NCBI GenBank assembly: GCA_941918925.1
Contig: OW799236.1
Coordinates: forward strand, 82,982,213-83,046,212
DNA length: 64,000 nucleotides
Direction: 5' to 3'
Source: Phyto melanocephala
Lineage: Eukaryota; Arthropoda; Insecta; Diptera; Rhinophoridae
A program made the position numbers and the translations under genes. This document shows positions 24,001-37,030 of this stretch, piece after piece. Under the pieces are notes generated by a model. The model searched no databases, was not told the DNA's origin, and worked only from the letters and a program-made list of their open reading frames with translations. Within the stretch, counting starts at the first letter, position 1; each line of letters starts with the position of its first letter.

Positions 24001-24479
24001 GTTCTATATTCAGAATCGGCAATATTTTATTCGGAATTGGAAATTTCCAAACCTTTTTGCTGTTATGCATTCCACTTTCGAAAAAAAAATTCATTTCAAC
24101 TACAAATTGAAAAATTTTTAATTGCGAATAATTTTAAAATTCCGAATAATTAAATTCTATACGGAACACAGGCATGTATACAATTTCACTGTTACCTCTT
24201 TTAGAAATATGTCGTTTTTGCGTATAAATTGTAATTTTTTGTTTCAGAATATACGTGCTCATAAAAAAATTCTTAATTACAAGTTTTTGTAAGCTAATCG
24301 TTTAACGTTGCCACTTTTTTGTTTGTTAAAAAAATACTATTGATATATAAATTTTGCATACAAAATAAAAAATAAAAATTCTTAATTAGAAATTTTCGTT
24401 GTGGTTGCATTTTTCTCATTCGTCAGTACTAAAAAGTAAAAATTGTATGCAAACAATTTAACGTATAAACGGCAGTATA
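21011..24479. other. Long non-coding AT-rich stretch
   Basis: No gene recognised over 3.4 kb. On the minus strand near 21530-21440 a short frame ends in an acidic tail (APDEDDDKA, stop) followed by AATAAA, but stops lie three codons upstream and no exon boundary is convincing. The overlapping short frames at 23904-24153 look fortuitous. Confidence 0.4.
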
Positions 24480-25590
24480 ATTATACCCTTCACCTACCCC
24501 ACCCAAACTTTGGCATTCCGTTTGTAATTTCTAAAATATGAATTTTCCAGCCCAAAAGGAATATATTTTCCGACGGCTTATGACTGGGGGAGTAGATTGA
24601 GCCATATTCGTATGTCCGTATATCGGCTGAAATAAATTTTTGCAGCCCCAATATGTTACTCAGACCTGTATGCAGTACGAAACTTTTGCAAATATACGGG
24701 AATAAATCGCTATATCAATCCCGTAAGATCACTTAATAACTTTCAGAGATATGAGCAAATAAACAGGACTGCCTCTGTTTTTTTTTCATATAAAGTATAT
24801 AAAGGTCCTTATTAATTTTTGGATGTGGCAAAGGCACCAGTAATAAGACGTTGTCTCAAAAATTATTGACGAGAAAAACTGACAAATCGATTTGAAACTA
24901 ACTGAGATATAAACAAAAAAAAATACAAATGCTTTGGTGTTTTTCGTATTGTAAAATTTACAAACGAAATCGATTTTCTTTAGTTTATGAATGACAAATA
25001 GAAACGATATGGGTATAGGAATTAACTAGTATAAAACACGACAATATGCAAAAATTAAATGGCCGCCACTACAAAATGGCGCACAAATTATTTATATATG
25101 GGTCAAATTTATTAATTGAAAATGTACCCCTCAATGTTGTTATCAATCAAAAGTACTCGGCCAAAAAGTTAAAATCCAAGATGGCGTCCAAAATATATGG
25201 ATTGGCGGATATGTGGGTCAAAACTAGTAATTACATCTTCGCTCCCTTCAACCCCCAATATATGGTATCAAATGAATGGTCTTGACCAGCAGAATACAGT
25301 TGGCTATGAGTAAGTTGAAATCCAACATGGCGTCTGAAACAAAATGACAGATAATTATTTTCTTAACCCATCAATGTGGGTATCACATACAAGGGGCTTG
25401 ACTACTGGAATATCATCTTAATATGTAAAAATTTAATATCAAAGATTGTGTCGGTCAAAATAGATAAAAATGGCCATAAAACATTAAATCTAAGCTAAGC
25501 TACGATATAGTCACTTTACCTGTATACATAATGGTAAAAAGTATTATCAGAATTGATAAGGCTGAATATAGCATTCATTATTATTATTGC
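24480..25590 (+). mobile_element. INE-1/DINE-1-like element (group Q)
   Basis: Starts ATTATACCCTTCACC and contains CATTCCGTTTGTAATTTCTA and repeated AAGATGGCG/AAAATGGC units (25055-25350). It ends GTATACATAATGGT...ATTATCAGAATTGATAAGGCTGAATATAGCATT, a mutated version of the group terminus in which the ATTCGGC hairpin no longer pairs well. Confidence 0.6.
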
Positions 25591-25640
25591 AATAATTCTA
25601 CGTATAAATGTAGTATATGTTTACAACAACTTTCGATAAA

Positions 25641-26252
25641 TCTATATATATATAAAAATGAATCCCTTTTTCCTTTGGTCACGGCATCACGCGTGAATGG
25701 CTGGACCGATTTCACTAATTCTTTTTTTGTTGTATTTGTTATTATTAGGAAAAGGTTCTTATGTAAGAAAATAATAATAATAATAATAATGTGTCACTGG
25801 TAGTAATATGCACGTAGTTGACATTAAAACAAAGAAACGTAGTTTACATGCTCTTTGCAAATATATCGGTCGGAGTTGGTCTGTGGTCGGAGTTATAATA
25901 ACAAAATACCTACATAATTTATTTACCATTCCTTAGCGTACTTCTCACATTGGTTTCTACAGGATAATTTGTACTGTGTGTTTTTTTCTGAAGTGTTCAA
26001 CCTTGTTCAACAAGGTTAGTCAAATTAATATAGTGTTGAAAACTTTTGATAGACCATTTTGATACTTTTACAAAAGAATACCAACAACACTTTATGATAG
26101 CATTAGAATAATAAACACTTTGTTTTTGGAATAATTTTGATTTATTAATATACCAACAGCAATTCTTAATAAAGAAATTAACTTAATTCAGATAAAAAGG
26201 TAACAGATATTTCTTGATTATAGGGCGGTACGAAGTTCGCCGGGTCAGCTAG
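25641..26252 (+). mobile_element. Non-autonomous Helitron, family 2
   Basis: Flanked by A and T, it begins TCTATATATATATAAAAATG and ends TTCGCCGGGTCAGCTAG. A 3' stem (GGCG...CGCC, containing CGAAGTTCG) precedes CTAG by about 10 nt. The 5' region carries GAATGGCTGGACCGATTT, a block shared in form with the Helitron at 29062. 612 bp, no coding capacity. Confidence 0.8.
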
Positions 26253-27053
26253 TTTTCTATAAAAAATAAAAAAAAAAAATCTCAAGTTTTAAATTAACAA
26301 TCAATTTGTAAATTACTCTAACTCATATACAGTAAAATGTAGTCGGTCTTAACCCTCAACAATCTCAAATCTCTTACTTTTTGCTAACATTTCAGCTGGT
26401 GCAAGAAAAAGTAACACAATCCCTATAATTTGCATGCAATTTTTTATAACACTAAATGGGTTTTAACTAGTTTTCCATGTGATTTTCACGCTAAATTATT
26501 TGATTTTAATTTGCTGCGTAATTGATGGTTACAATTTGTTTATTGCTGGCTATTAAGTACAAAAAAAGCAAGCTGCCACAATTGCAGGAAAAAAGGGGCA
26601 TGCACCAGCACATGTTTTATACGAGCAGTAAATATATGGATTAAAATATTGGCAGCAGCTAGTTTAAAACAAAAATTATGTGAAATGGATATTAATTTTA
26701 TGGCCAATGAGTTTGTTAATATTTATTTATGATCCAATTTAATGATGGTGTTAGTTATCGTATGAACTAAAGATCAATATTTGTTGTAGGAAATTGAAGG
26801 AAAATGTATAAAAGATGAGGATGAAATTTATATGGTTTAAATTAAGATTGAAGATAAGATAAAATTCCTTAATACCGACATATGTATAAACGAGACTCTT
26901 AGATTTTTGACAGGATAGAGCTGCCTAACTGATGATAGTATAGTAAAGATGTTCCTACAATTTAAGTGATATAAGGTGAATTTTTCTTAAAATAAATTGA
27001 TTTGCAAATATAGTTTTATTAAACAGGCTTTTGAGAATTTGAGTGTTGAAACA
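26253..27053. other. AT-rich DNA, no gene seen
   Basis: No feature supported. Confidence 0.45.
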
Positions 27054-27454
27054 TACAGTGGCTCAATAATTTAGTCGGACAAACAACTAAATTAAGAGAA
27101 TAAATATTGAAATTTCTTTTTATTTGTGTTTATGTTATTAGCGTTTAAAGAATAGAAACAGCTAACGAAATAGTTTGTTTTTTATGTAAATTTAAATAAA
27201 AATATTTCCCCGTATAAAGTAAAGCGCCAAAAAAATAGTCCTACTCACAGCAAAAAGTGCGTTTATTGTAAAAAAAATTTTATGAATTATCGTTTTTTAC
27301 GGTTTTTGTGTTCGCCGACATCATTGTTGCTGTTTTATTCATTAAAGTTGTATTTATTAAAATTTAAGAAAAATATGAAGGAAATATTATCGTAAAAATC
27401 TTTGAAGGCGGAATAACGCTTAGATATATTAGTAATATTAATATATTAATTGAA

Positions 27455-28110
27455 TGATCAAAATCAACCGTTCCTGATGTATGTAATAAAAAGATTTGAA
27501 GTAACGAAATAAGTAAAAAATACGCCAAAAAACTGGAAGGCCGAAATTACTAACAAGCTCGGACGAACAAGTGCAATAAATTATAAAATTAACATTAAAC
27601 AATTGAAGGATCGCCGCGAATAACGTTGCAAATTACAAAATAATAATTTTTCAGGAGAGCCAAAAAACGCATTTAAAAGGTTTGATTATCTCTTTTTTTT
27701 AAATACTTTTCCTTTTGTACCTCTTTTACACTTATCATTCACTTTCGACAATTCCGTTCCTAAACTTTTGTTTATAACTTACAAGGTTCTTCATCATTCT
27801 CAAGGTTCTGACTGATTGTAATTGCGTTTTGACGGCGAGAAAATGCATAATTTTGATGTTTTGATGTTTGAACAAATGTAAGAGAGTAATTTTAACGGTA
27901 ATCTGCAAAAAAACAGGTTTTGCAAAATTTGTCTTTTACAACGTTATTCGCGGCTTTGCTTCAATTAGTTAGTGAAATTTCTCAATGGTAGATGAAAGTA
28001 AATTTAATTTTTGAGATCACACGGACAAGCCGATGTATGGCGAAAGTTTAAAAGCTATTGGAAGCAGTTTTCAAAGCCAAAAGCCCTCATACTAATTATT
28101 TAATGTTAGT
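27455..28110 (+). pseudogene. Tc1-like transposase relic, interrupted
   Basis: Near 27470-27600, with a frameshift, the translation gives VIKRFEVTK, then TPKTGRPKLLTSSDEQVQ, the helix-turn-helix linker and GRP(K) motif of Tc1 transposases. Near 28030-28100 a second block contains KSYWKQFSKPK and, in an adjacent frame, AVFKAKGPHTNY, the usual C-terminus (AV..AKG..T.Y). The DDE core between them is missing, replaced largely by the nested MITE. Non-functional. Confidence 0.6.
27600..27967. mobile_element. MITE nested in the Tc1-like element
   Basis: Inverted repeats of about 39 bp: the left has AATTGAAGGATCGCCGCG and AATAACGTTGCAAA; the reverse complement of the right has AATTGAAGCAAAGCCGCG and AATAACGTTGTAAA. 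The inner 16 bp around GCCGCGAATAACGTTG are identical. No coding sequence. It interrupts the transposase relic, so it is younger. Confidence 0.6.
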
Positions 28111-28435
28111 AGTAATGTTAGTAAATTTAAGTTAATTGTATTCAAACTGCCGTTTTCGTACAAAATATTTTATTTTTGTTAAAGGCTTATTTGATAAGTT
28201 TCTGTACAACATTTGCCTTCAACAAAACAACTGTAAGTATCCAACTACTTTTTTGATGAGAACTTTTATAAAATAATTTAGTTCTATTATAAAAAAAATA
28301 TTTAAAATAAAGCTTTCTTCTCTGTTATTGAGAGAATAAACTTTGTCATTTACCATTAAAATCTTTATCTAATATGAAACTTTTTGAGGTCTTCAAAATG
28401 GTGATGACTGTCCGACTTCTTTATTCAGGCACTGC

Positions 28436-29061
28436 ATATAAGATATTTAGTGGTACATAAGTATGTGTGTATAAGTTATTTGAGAACTGAACACATAAAA
28501 GCTAGAATTAAAAACACGTTAGTAGAGTAACATCATAAGTCATGATAATATGTCTACTCATTTTGCTATTTGTTATAAACTTGCCTCTTTCTATAATACC
28601 TGTAACAATAGGGAAGAAGAGTTTGTATATTATTTTGCTGTGTCTCCGAAAAACATTTTTAATTTTTATAAAATGATTTCTTTTATAATAAGACTATTTT
28701 ATAAGTGAACTTTTTATATCTGATTAAGAAGCAAATAGGTTTTCGTAATCTAAAATTTAAATAAATGTTTTTTCCAAATAATGTGCGTTAAAAAATTTTC
28801 CAAAATAATATAACTTTCGCTTGAGCGTGGTTTTAATTTATCAGTTAGCTTTTAGCGATGTAAGCAGTTATTCTTTCAGATATAAAATAAAAGGCTGAAT
28901 ATAAGTAGTGAGTAAAGTGACTAAACAAAGTTTTAAAAATTGCATTTAGAATTGGTTTGATTAATAGTTTCTATTAAAATAGTTAAAAAATTAGAAACGA
29001 TATTACTATGGCATTTTAGTTATCAAAGCAAATAAAAACATTAAGAATATCATTTATTTTA
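28436..29061. other. AT-rich DNA, no gene seen
   Basis: No feature supported. Confidence 0.45.
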
Positions 29062-29842
29062 TCTATATATATAAAAACCAATGTGTGTTTGTATGTTTGT
29101 ATTTTTGTATGTTTGAATGTTTGTTTGTGCTTTATAGTCGGTTAAACGGCTGGACCGATTTCCTTGAAATTTTCGCAGAATCTTTCTGTATGTCTGGAAG
29201 GAACTATAGGCTATACTTTGGTTTGAAATTGTAAGTGGGCGGGGTGCCACGCCCTATTAAAGAATAACTATTAAATATTATATATCACGAAAGTTAATGC
29301 AGCTAGAGTCTTCAAATTAAGTACGGTAAACTTTGACAACCACACAAACATTTGGGCAAAAAATGGGCGGACTTTCAATAGTAGGCCACATGAATTAAAT
29401 ACTAAATTTCGTATATTTGGAAAACGATATCGATTAGAGAACTAAATGGGTACATTAGAAATAGTGGGCGTGGTAGCTCTCATAGCAATTGAATACTAAA
29501 ATTCGTATATTCGGGAAGAGATAACAGTTAGAGTACCCAAATTTCGCACGAGAAGCTCTGACATCTATATGGCTATTTTGATAAGAAATGGATGCTTTAG
29601 TAATAGTGGGCGTGGCACCTGTCACATGAATTAAATACAAAAATTCGTATATCTGGGAAGCGATAATATTTAGAGTACCAAAATTTTGCAAGAGACACTT
29701 GGACGTCCATATCATTATTTGTATAAGAAATGGTTGATTTAGTAATAGTAGGCGTGGCACTTGCAAAATAAATATATTTTTGAACTATAAAATTTTTATT
29801 TCATTACGATGGAGGTGGCGAAGCACACCGGGTATTAGCTAG
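29062..29842 (+). mobile_element. Non-autonomous Helitron, family 3
   Basis: Preceded by A and followed by T. Begins TCTATATATATAAAAACC, then a GTATGTTTGT microsatellite, then ACGGCTGGACCGATTTCC. It ends CACACCGGGTATTAGCTAG. The interior repeats roughly 120-bp units with AGTGGGCGTGG and AATTCGTATAT.TGGGAA.CGATA (29350-29760). Its open frames on the minus strand are repeats of non-coding units, not genes. Confidence 0.8.
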
Positions 29843-30113
29843 TACAAAAATAAATATTTAAACTTTCCGACTACTACGAAAAGAGTGCGTTTGTGATAAT
29901 TTGAAGTTCATACAAGATGGTCTGATATAATTTTTAGCTTATGGAATTAGGGTTCTATTTTTAAAAAATAATCCGGTCATTTTAAACATTTACTGCAGCA
30001 GTCGTTCAGTGTTAGGTCTAGTTCATTAAGTTAAATTATTATGTAGCTATCCAGAGTTACGAGTAACAAATAAGTTGCATGTGTTTGCATCCAAAAGAAC
30101 AAACATGTTCTCG

Positions 30114-31980
30114 TTTGTTTTTTTATACCCGCCACCAAAAAAAAGGTGGGGGTATATTCATTTTGTCATTCCGTTTGTAACACATCGAAATATCCATTTT
30201 AGACCCCATAAAGTATATATATTCTGAATCAGGATTTGATTTGATGACGATCCAGCTATGTCCGTCCGTCTGTCCGTCTGTTGAAAGCACGATAGAGGTC
30301 GCACCGAAAAAGCTAGGGGGCTCAAATTTTGCCAGAATCTTTCTTATAGACAAGGTTTGTTGGTATTGAAAATGGGCTAAATCGGAATATTAGGAAGAGA
30401 GTTATAGCTCGAAAAGCAAGAGTAGGTCGAAAAAACCGTGTCCTTCGAACATCGAATAAAATAGAATTTTGTCCAAACGCATTAACGTAGACTAATGAAA
30501 CTTCGAATATATGTTTCCTGAGTAAAAACAATATTATTCCTTGAAAACTATCTAAATCTATGCATTAGGAAAGGATTTATCGATCAAAATGTACGAAAAT
30601 TTATATATATAGAAAATATATATAAATTTTCGGTATATTTAAAAACAAAAACGTCATAAAAGCAGCAAAATTGGATGTACGACCCTGAAATTTTGCACAC
30701 TTTGCTTTTTGGTGAGAGGCTTTTTTGTAACGGAAAATCAATGTGCCACGCCCACTTTTACGCCCACCTCCCATATAACGTTTTACTTAAAATTCATATA
30801 ATTTCTCTATTAATAAAGATTTTGGAATAATAAATGCTATATTGAAACACCTAAAATGTACTCATTCGCAAAAGTAACTTTGACACGCCTACTATAACGT
30901 TATCTACCGTTAATGAAATTTAAAAGCTCATAAAACCGCCAAAATTAGAGGTATGATGAGGAAATTTGATACATATATCCTTCTGATCAATGTATTAGTT
31001 GTGCCAAAAAGTTTAGGTGACACGCCTACTATAACGCCTACCTCCCATAGAACGGTTTTTCTTAAATTCATGTAATTTCTCTATTGACAAAGTTTTTGGG
31101 AAAATAAAGAACTATATTGAAATATTAGCAGAAACTTTATTGACACGCCTACTCTAATGCCCACTTTCATTGAAAGACTACATTTACAAAAGCATTTTAG
31201 TAGCATATCGAAGTTAAAAAGGGTGTTCAAATTTTAAGGGCCGATGTTGATTTTAAGTAAAACACAAATTATTTAAGAAATTATTATTATTTCTTTTTGT
31301 AGTGATAATATATGTATGGTTCAATTATGTATATAACAAAATATCGGCCAAATGGCCCCCCATCCTTGGCGCCACTCCTCTATCTGATGATCCAAGTTTT
31401 CAATGACAATGTTGATGCTCAATTGTTGGGCACGATGATGAGTCGAGGTTGACTGCTCTTTTGCCACACTATCGCAATAAACAGCAATGGTTCCCATTCA
31501 ACGAACTAAGAAGGCATTCACAGATTTTCTAACATTTTATACAGACCTGTTTTGCAGAAATTTAAATATTTTTTACAATTCTCCCGATTGTGGACGAATT
31601 TGAACGATTATGTTTACCAAAAGAATTACGAAGTGCACAAAATGCATTTTGATTTGAACGCCCATTTTCATAAAAAACCTGAATAACTTTAAAGCGTTGC
31701 TCATTTGCGTATCTTTCCACGGATCAAATTGAGTAAGTTTGAGATTGAGAAATGTCAAATGAAATGCAGAAAACAAATTTAAAGACTAGCTGTAGTTCAC
31801 CTTCAACATGGGCCCTTAAAATTTAACCACCCTCTACAAAGAAAGTGATACATATTTTATTATAAAGAGATTATTCTATAGCGATTAACAAAATAATAAA
31901 TATTGTGTTTTAAATGTACACAAAATTGGTGGTGGGTATAAAAGATTCGGCACAGCCGAATATAGTGCTCTTACTTGTTT
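30114..31980 (+). mobile_element. Composite INE-1/DINE-1-like element, group P, copy 2
   Basis: Nearly the same text as 13524-15832 over long stretches, from TTTATACCCGCCACC to TTCGGCACAGCCGAATATAG and CTCTTACTTGTTT. One CCACGCCC/ACGCCC internal block is shorter, and the embedded TIR element (31219-31834) has a single copy of the 153-bp unit. Copy 2 carries an extra GACGATCCAGCTATG segment near 30247 that copy 1 lacks. Confidence 0.7.
31219..31834. mobile_element. Mariner-like TIR element embedded in INE-1-like copy 2
   Basis: The left end AAGGGTGTTCAAATTTTAAG and the right end, reverse complement GAGGGTGGTTAAATTTTAAG, both continue through GGNCCSATGTTG. The flanks (CGAAGTTA on the left, TACAAAGAAAG on the right) are the same as in copy 1. 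Confidence 0.6.
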
Positions 31981-33110
31981 TATTTTGAAGAGTCTTCTAC
32001 TGGATGCTGGAAATATTTAAAGAAAAAAGTTTTGCGCCATTTCGAGGAATTTAGAGCAATTTCTGAAATATAAAACTAGAATGCGAAATTTAATGAACAA
32101 AAATGTAAGCAACTAAGACCTAGATTTAGCATTTATCTAGCAACACTTGTTATTGTTTCCGTAAAATGTCGTTCGCTTGTAATCAAATCACTTAAAAGCT
32201 GCTTGGACCGATTCGCCTATTTTTTTCATATTCATAGTAGTCCAATGTAAGTTTCTACAGAAGCTGATTTGTCAAATTTTGGCCTAGAATACGTATTAAC
32301 TTACGGTATAGGGAGTCATGTCAGATTGTTATTGTTGTAATCTTTATTTCATTGATTATGAGGAAACGGCGAGATAACTTTTTTTAAAAATTTTTTTGTA
32401 GGTAACTGAAGATGTTATCTTTCGTTTGATATACATTTCATATTGGTTGATATCTTCCTAATATTTAAATTTATCAAATGAAAATTGCTTAAACACATAC
32501 ACTCAAACATATGTGTGGTGTTGGTTGAGTGTTTGAGTTTGTAGCGTGAACACAAACTATGCTGCTGTTTCAGTGGGGACACAAACCTTCAACTGTTGGT
32601 TCGATTGATGAAATATTGAAATTTCGTTTATTTGCTTATGTATTTAAGTGAAACAAAATGTTAAATGTGAATTTGAATTAAACATGGATATATAATTATA
32701 AAAAATATATGAAAAAATTAATTCATACATTTTTATGTTAAATGAAAGTGGTGCCAAGTAAGCAAAACAACAATGCTGCTTGATGCTGTTTGACAGCAGC
32801 TGACAGTTGACGTTTAGTTAATAAAAATAAAAACTACTAATCAAAATGGCACCTACACGAAATACAAGAAAGCAACGTATTTATCCTATTTTTTATATCA
32901 TAAGCCCCTATTATCAAAAGTAACTATCAAATAAATAAATTCATTTGCTTATATTATTTATCATTTATTGTTTTATATGTTTTCTGTCTTATCGGATGGC
33001 GTATTCTACGTTAAACTTAATGGCCGTGTCTCTGACACAGCCTGCAGGGACAGTCCGCAGCCAAAGGCCTCGGACAACTGTCTGCGTTTTTTTTAAGACT
33101 TGTCTAACTT
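31981..33110. other. Mostly non-coding, with a possible first exon and a GC-rich patch
   Basis: At 32846 an ATG in good context (TCAAAATGG) opens MAPTRNTRKQ, with a GT at 32877-32878; no following exon was found. At 32995-33095 a patch richer in G+C than its surroundings is open in two plus-strand frames (for example FYVKLNGRVSDTACRD). It is not recognised and has no clear splice sites. A decayed Helitron-like CTTGGACCGATT lies near 32200. Confidence 0.3.
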
Positions 33111-33440
33111 TCTATATAAATTAAAAGGATATAATGTCAGTTGCTAAGTGCATCACCGGAGAATGGCTGTATCGATTTTTTTAAGCGTTTTAATTATTTA
33201 TAAAGCTCAAGAATTATTCTAACTCAAATTTTTTCTTATAATTTGAAGAAGGCATGACATTTTCCATACAAAATTAACATCTTTTGCGCATACGCAGAGT
33301 ATTCTTATATCAAAACTATTAAAAAGTAGTGTGGCTTGATTATAACATTTTTAAGCTTAAGTTTAGCTAGAACACAACAGTAGGCGTGGCACATTCAATA
33401 TAAATAAAAGATATTTTATTAGATATTTAGAAAACTATCA
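33111..33440 (+). mobile_element. Helitron 5' fragment, decayed
   Basis: Begins TCTATATAAATTAAAAGG, then GAGAATGGCTGTATCGATTT, the equivalent of the GGCTGGACCGATTT block, and CAGTAGGCGTGGCAC near 33370 as in family 3. No CTAG end with hairpin was found. Confidence 0.4.
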
Positions 33441-36400
33441 CACTTATATTTTAAAAACCTTGCGCTTTACTTTTATCTCATTTGTTTTATTTTAGCCGAG
33501 CTAAAGGAAAGTTATGCTCCCATACAAAAAACTCATTTCATGACATATTCCAGAAAGCATAAGTGTTTGAGTTTTTATAACCGGTATTTGACATATTAAT
33601 AAAAATTCAAAAATTCATTTATGTAAAGGATTAGGTAATCATTATCTGAAAAATAATAAAGGCCATGTCAGACAGAACTTTTGCTTCGCGTTTTGTTAAA
33701 AATCCTTTTGACATTTAAGATAAAATAGCCGTTCTTATGTGAAACATGTCACATAAAGCACTTTCAACGCAGGTCCAAGCTTAAACTTTCATATTTTGCG
33801 TGTTTTGACAATCCGTACTTGCAACCTTTGTATGTAAATAAACAATGCGTGACATACACCTTTTTTTCGCGCTTTTATTTTTTATCTGACATGACCTTCA
33901 TTGTTAAAGGGTTTAAATTCTTTATAATTGGCTGCGAACTCATTTAAGTTTTTTGGACAAGAGAACGACAGAAAAAAAGAAACATAAATTTTAATGTCAT
34001 TCTAAAAATATGTACTCTCTATTTCGTTTAAATTTTTTACGAGCTATTTTTGATAACAATTACCCAATGAGAACAAAATTTGTTAGAATCGGAGGAAAGA
34101 AAGTTATACCCTCATACAAATGAAATACCATTATGGCAATTATTGAATACGTAACAAATGGTGACAGATAATATTAAAATCCATCTTAAAATAAATACAA
34201 GGCAAAATCTAAGTTGGGGCCAGGATAGCAATCCAGTTTCTGATAGTTTTTAATAAAAACAAGATGTGACGTTTTTCATAAAGAGAACAAATTTCAAATA
34301 TATTTGTAGACTATTTTCTAACATGTTTTTTATTAAGAGAGAGAATCAATCGAAAATAATACTTATCGAATATCTGTGGTTTTCACGTATTTCTTAAAAT
34401 CCAATTTTTCAGGAAAGCCCCAGAAGCGTTTTATATAAAACAACGGGTTAGGTATTGAACTTTTTAAACTTTTTTTTACCATTTATGTCAATAAATGTCT
34501 TACAATTTTCCTATAAAGTCTTCAGACAAATATCATGTTAAAATTAGATCATAGCGGAGACCAAAATAAACAAAGTGGTACGAAGACTAAAAGTGTGTGC
34601 AGATAAAGCAGCGTGTGTCAACATAGGTTGTACACAAGTAATTATTTTACTTCTAGTAAACGGAAAAAGTATCAGAAAATAACTTTTAAATATATTCAGA
34701 AATAACAACGTATGTGGTTGTGTGTTTTCTAAAAAATTAAATAATTTGCCATTAAGCACACGTAAGTTAACATACTGCGTCAGTGCTGAACGCTTTTTGA
34801 ATACACATATATAGAAGTTACTGTAATTAAATAAACGTTGTTATGCAATTAAAAAAATCGGAATGGGTCCATTATATTTCAGACATTTTTAGAACCAAGT
34901 AAAGGGTGTTTAAAACCAAACAATATGGCATTATTAACTCAAAATCGTAAAAAACGAACATACTTGGTTGCCCATGAAAACCACAGATATATGTCAATAT
35001 TTTTTCAATACTTTGTTTGACACTTATGTTTGTTTTTTAATTGGGCTACATGGTAATATATTTGAAAAATATATGCCCTTTAGTATTTCATTTTTTTCAA
35101 TGCTCTGCTGTCACAGATTTTCAAATTAGATTTCAATTGAATTTAAAACTTGCACACAAGTGCTGCTGTTATATTTGTTGCTTTTCTGAATTCATATTGA
35201 AACCTATAAAACTTTAAACTTCTCAAACAAATCATCTTTGAGTACAGCCGTAACCATAGCAAATATTTTTAACATTATTATCGTATACTGTTTAACGAAT
35301 TAAGGAAATATAAATCTATAGCATTGAAAGTAAAGCATCAATGAAGAAAATAAAAGAAATATTTTCTCCCAATTTTGGTAGCATGATTTGTCACGAAACT
35401 CAAGCAAGTATCAGAAAAAATTGTATTAAACCGCTGACGAGAGAAAAAAATGAATAAAAAAGAAAACAACGCGAAAAAAGACAAACAAATTGGTCTATAG
35501 TTAAAAATTGACAAGAATTTCGTGACTTTGTCACCTTTGTTTTTTCGTCTCTTTTTCCAATGGTGGCTGCGGTATCAAAAGGTGGAGGTGGTATAGTGTT
35601 ACAACAATTCTTTCTTTTTCTGCAGCATTTTTTTTCGTCTCAGTATATTGGTATCTTCTGTTTTGCGCCTTTTACTTCTAAATCTTTGTAACCTTACGGT
35701 TTTTCCTTTTTTTTTTTTTTGCAAAATTGACGGGAACGCGTGCTTTGCTAAACAAAAAGGAGACCATTGTAAAAAAGTACAAAAAATGAGCTGAATTTGA
35801 AACCAAATAACCATTTAAAGCACTACGTTTGATTTGATTTCAAGTTTAAATTTGAATAAATGAAACTGAAAAAATAAAACTGTATTGAAATAATATAAAG
35901 CAGAAGAAATGGTTGTACAAATTGTAAATGAAATGAATTTATTTAACGTTAAAGTAGGCAAACAAAAATTAAAATACAAATCACTTTATCATCTCATAGA
36001 CAAAACAGCATGAGTTTTGTTTTCTACTTGTCTTGGTATAAAATTGCTTAGGCTTTGAACAGGGCATAGAAATATAAAAAAAGGACTTTTTATATCTAGT
36101 GGCATTATAATAAGACAGATAAATAGGGTATGTGGTAAAGTGGAAGGGAAATTTAAAGTATAACTACAGACTAAACAAATACTCATTTAGAAAAATTCAT
36201 GTTAATTCATAATCTGTAGATTTTAAAACCTTAGCAATTCGAAAAAAATGGTTGGTTCCCTATGAAAAACTTCTAAATTTAAAGAAATCCCCTGCATTTT
36301 AGACGCCGTATTTTTTTCTATTTTGGCAATTCGAAGTCTGTAAGTAAGTTTTGTGTTTTTAAGATTTGTTTCTTTTTGCTTGTTGTAAAGAGTGTAATGC

Positions 36401-36644
36401 AAGAACATCCAAGAAAAACATGCATAGAAAATTTCCGTTAATAAAAAAGGACATAATTTAAGCAATGTAATAAAAATACTAAAAAAAATTTTTAACCCTA
36501 ATTTTTTTATTTTGAGAAAAAGTTTTCCATATAAAACCACGTTCAACTTAGAAGTTATAAAAAATTTTTAAACAATCACTAAAATTTTTTTTATCGCTCT
36601 TTAATAACCTAATAGTCAAAATAACCCTTTAGTTTTCTAGACTT
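33441..36644. other. Long AT-rich stretch, no gene seen
   Basis: The minus-strand frames at 34544-34759, 35599-35814, 35989-36186 and 36223-36546 were read and none resembles a known domain. They are rich in Phe, Lys, Leu and Ile, as expected of translated AT-rich DNA. Confidence 0.45.
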
Positions 36645-36755
36645 ACAGAAGTCGTTCGGTTCTTTTAAGAACGAAAATTTCGGTTGCTTATTCTGCGATA
36701 CCTTAATTTGAAATTTTAAAAATCATTGAAAATCTATAAGTCATCACTTTCTTAT
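36645..36755 (+). repeat. Dispersed repeat, copy 2 (partner at 5390-5500)
   Basis: Same ordered blocks as copy 1, with the GTTCTTTTAAGAAC palindrome intact. Confidence 0.5.
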
Positions 36756-37030
36756 ATAGTATTGTCAAATTTCTTATACCCTAAGCGTGTTAAAATAAAT
36801 GAGAATTATAAAAAGTTATGTATTTGAAGGGCTTTTAACAAATTTCGTAATAAGAAATTGTATTGTGTGTATGTGTCATTATGTGTATTTGTAATTAAGT
36901 CATTACTAAAATACTTTTTAGTAAGATAAACGAGATGTAGTAGCCATTGAAAAGTATGTTGTTTAATAAGAGGAAGTCATTACCTAGTATTTTCTGGGTA
37001 AAATCAATTGTTTTTGTTTTTTATCTAACA

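Larger units (their letters stand above)
27056..28434 (+). mobile_element. Tc1-like element, inactive
   Basis: The left end CAGTGGCTCAATAATTTAGT, continuing CGGACA, follows a TA. The right end, reverse complemented, reads CAGTGCCTGAATAAAGAAGT followed by CGGACA. CAGTG termini and the 1.38-kb span fit Tc1. The right target TA appears mutated to CA. It holds transposase pieces near both ends and a nested MITE at 27600-27967. Confidence 0.7.

Noticed and set aside
23904..24153. Two overlapping plus-strand frames of about 65 codons
   Set aside because: Composition (Phe, Lys, Ile, Asn) is that of translated AT-rich DNA and no motif was recognised.
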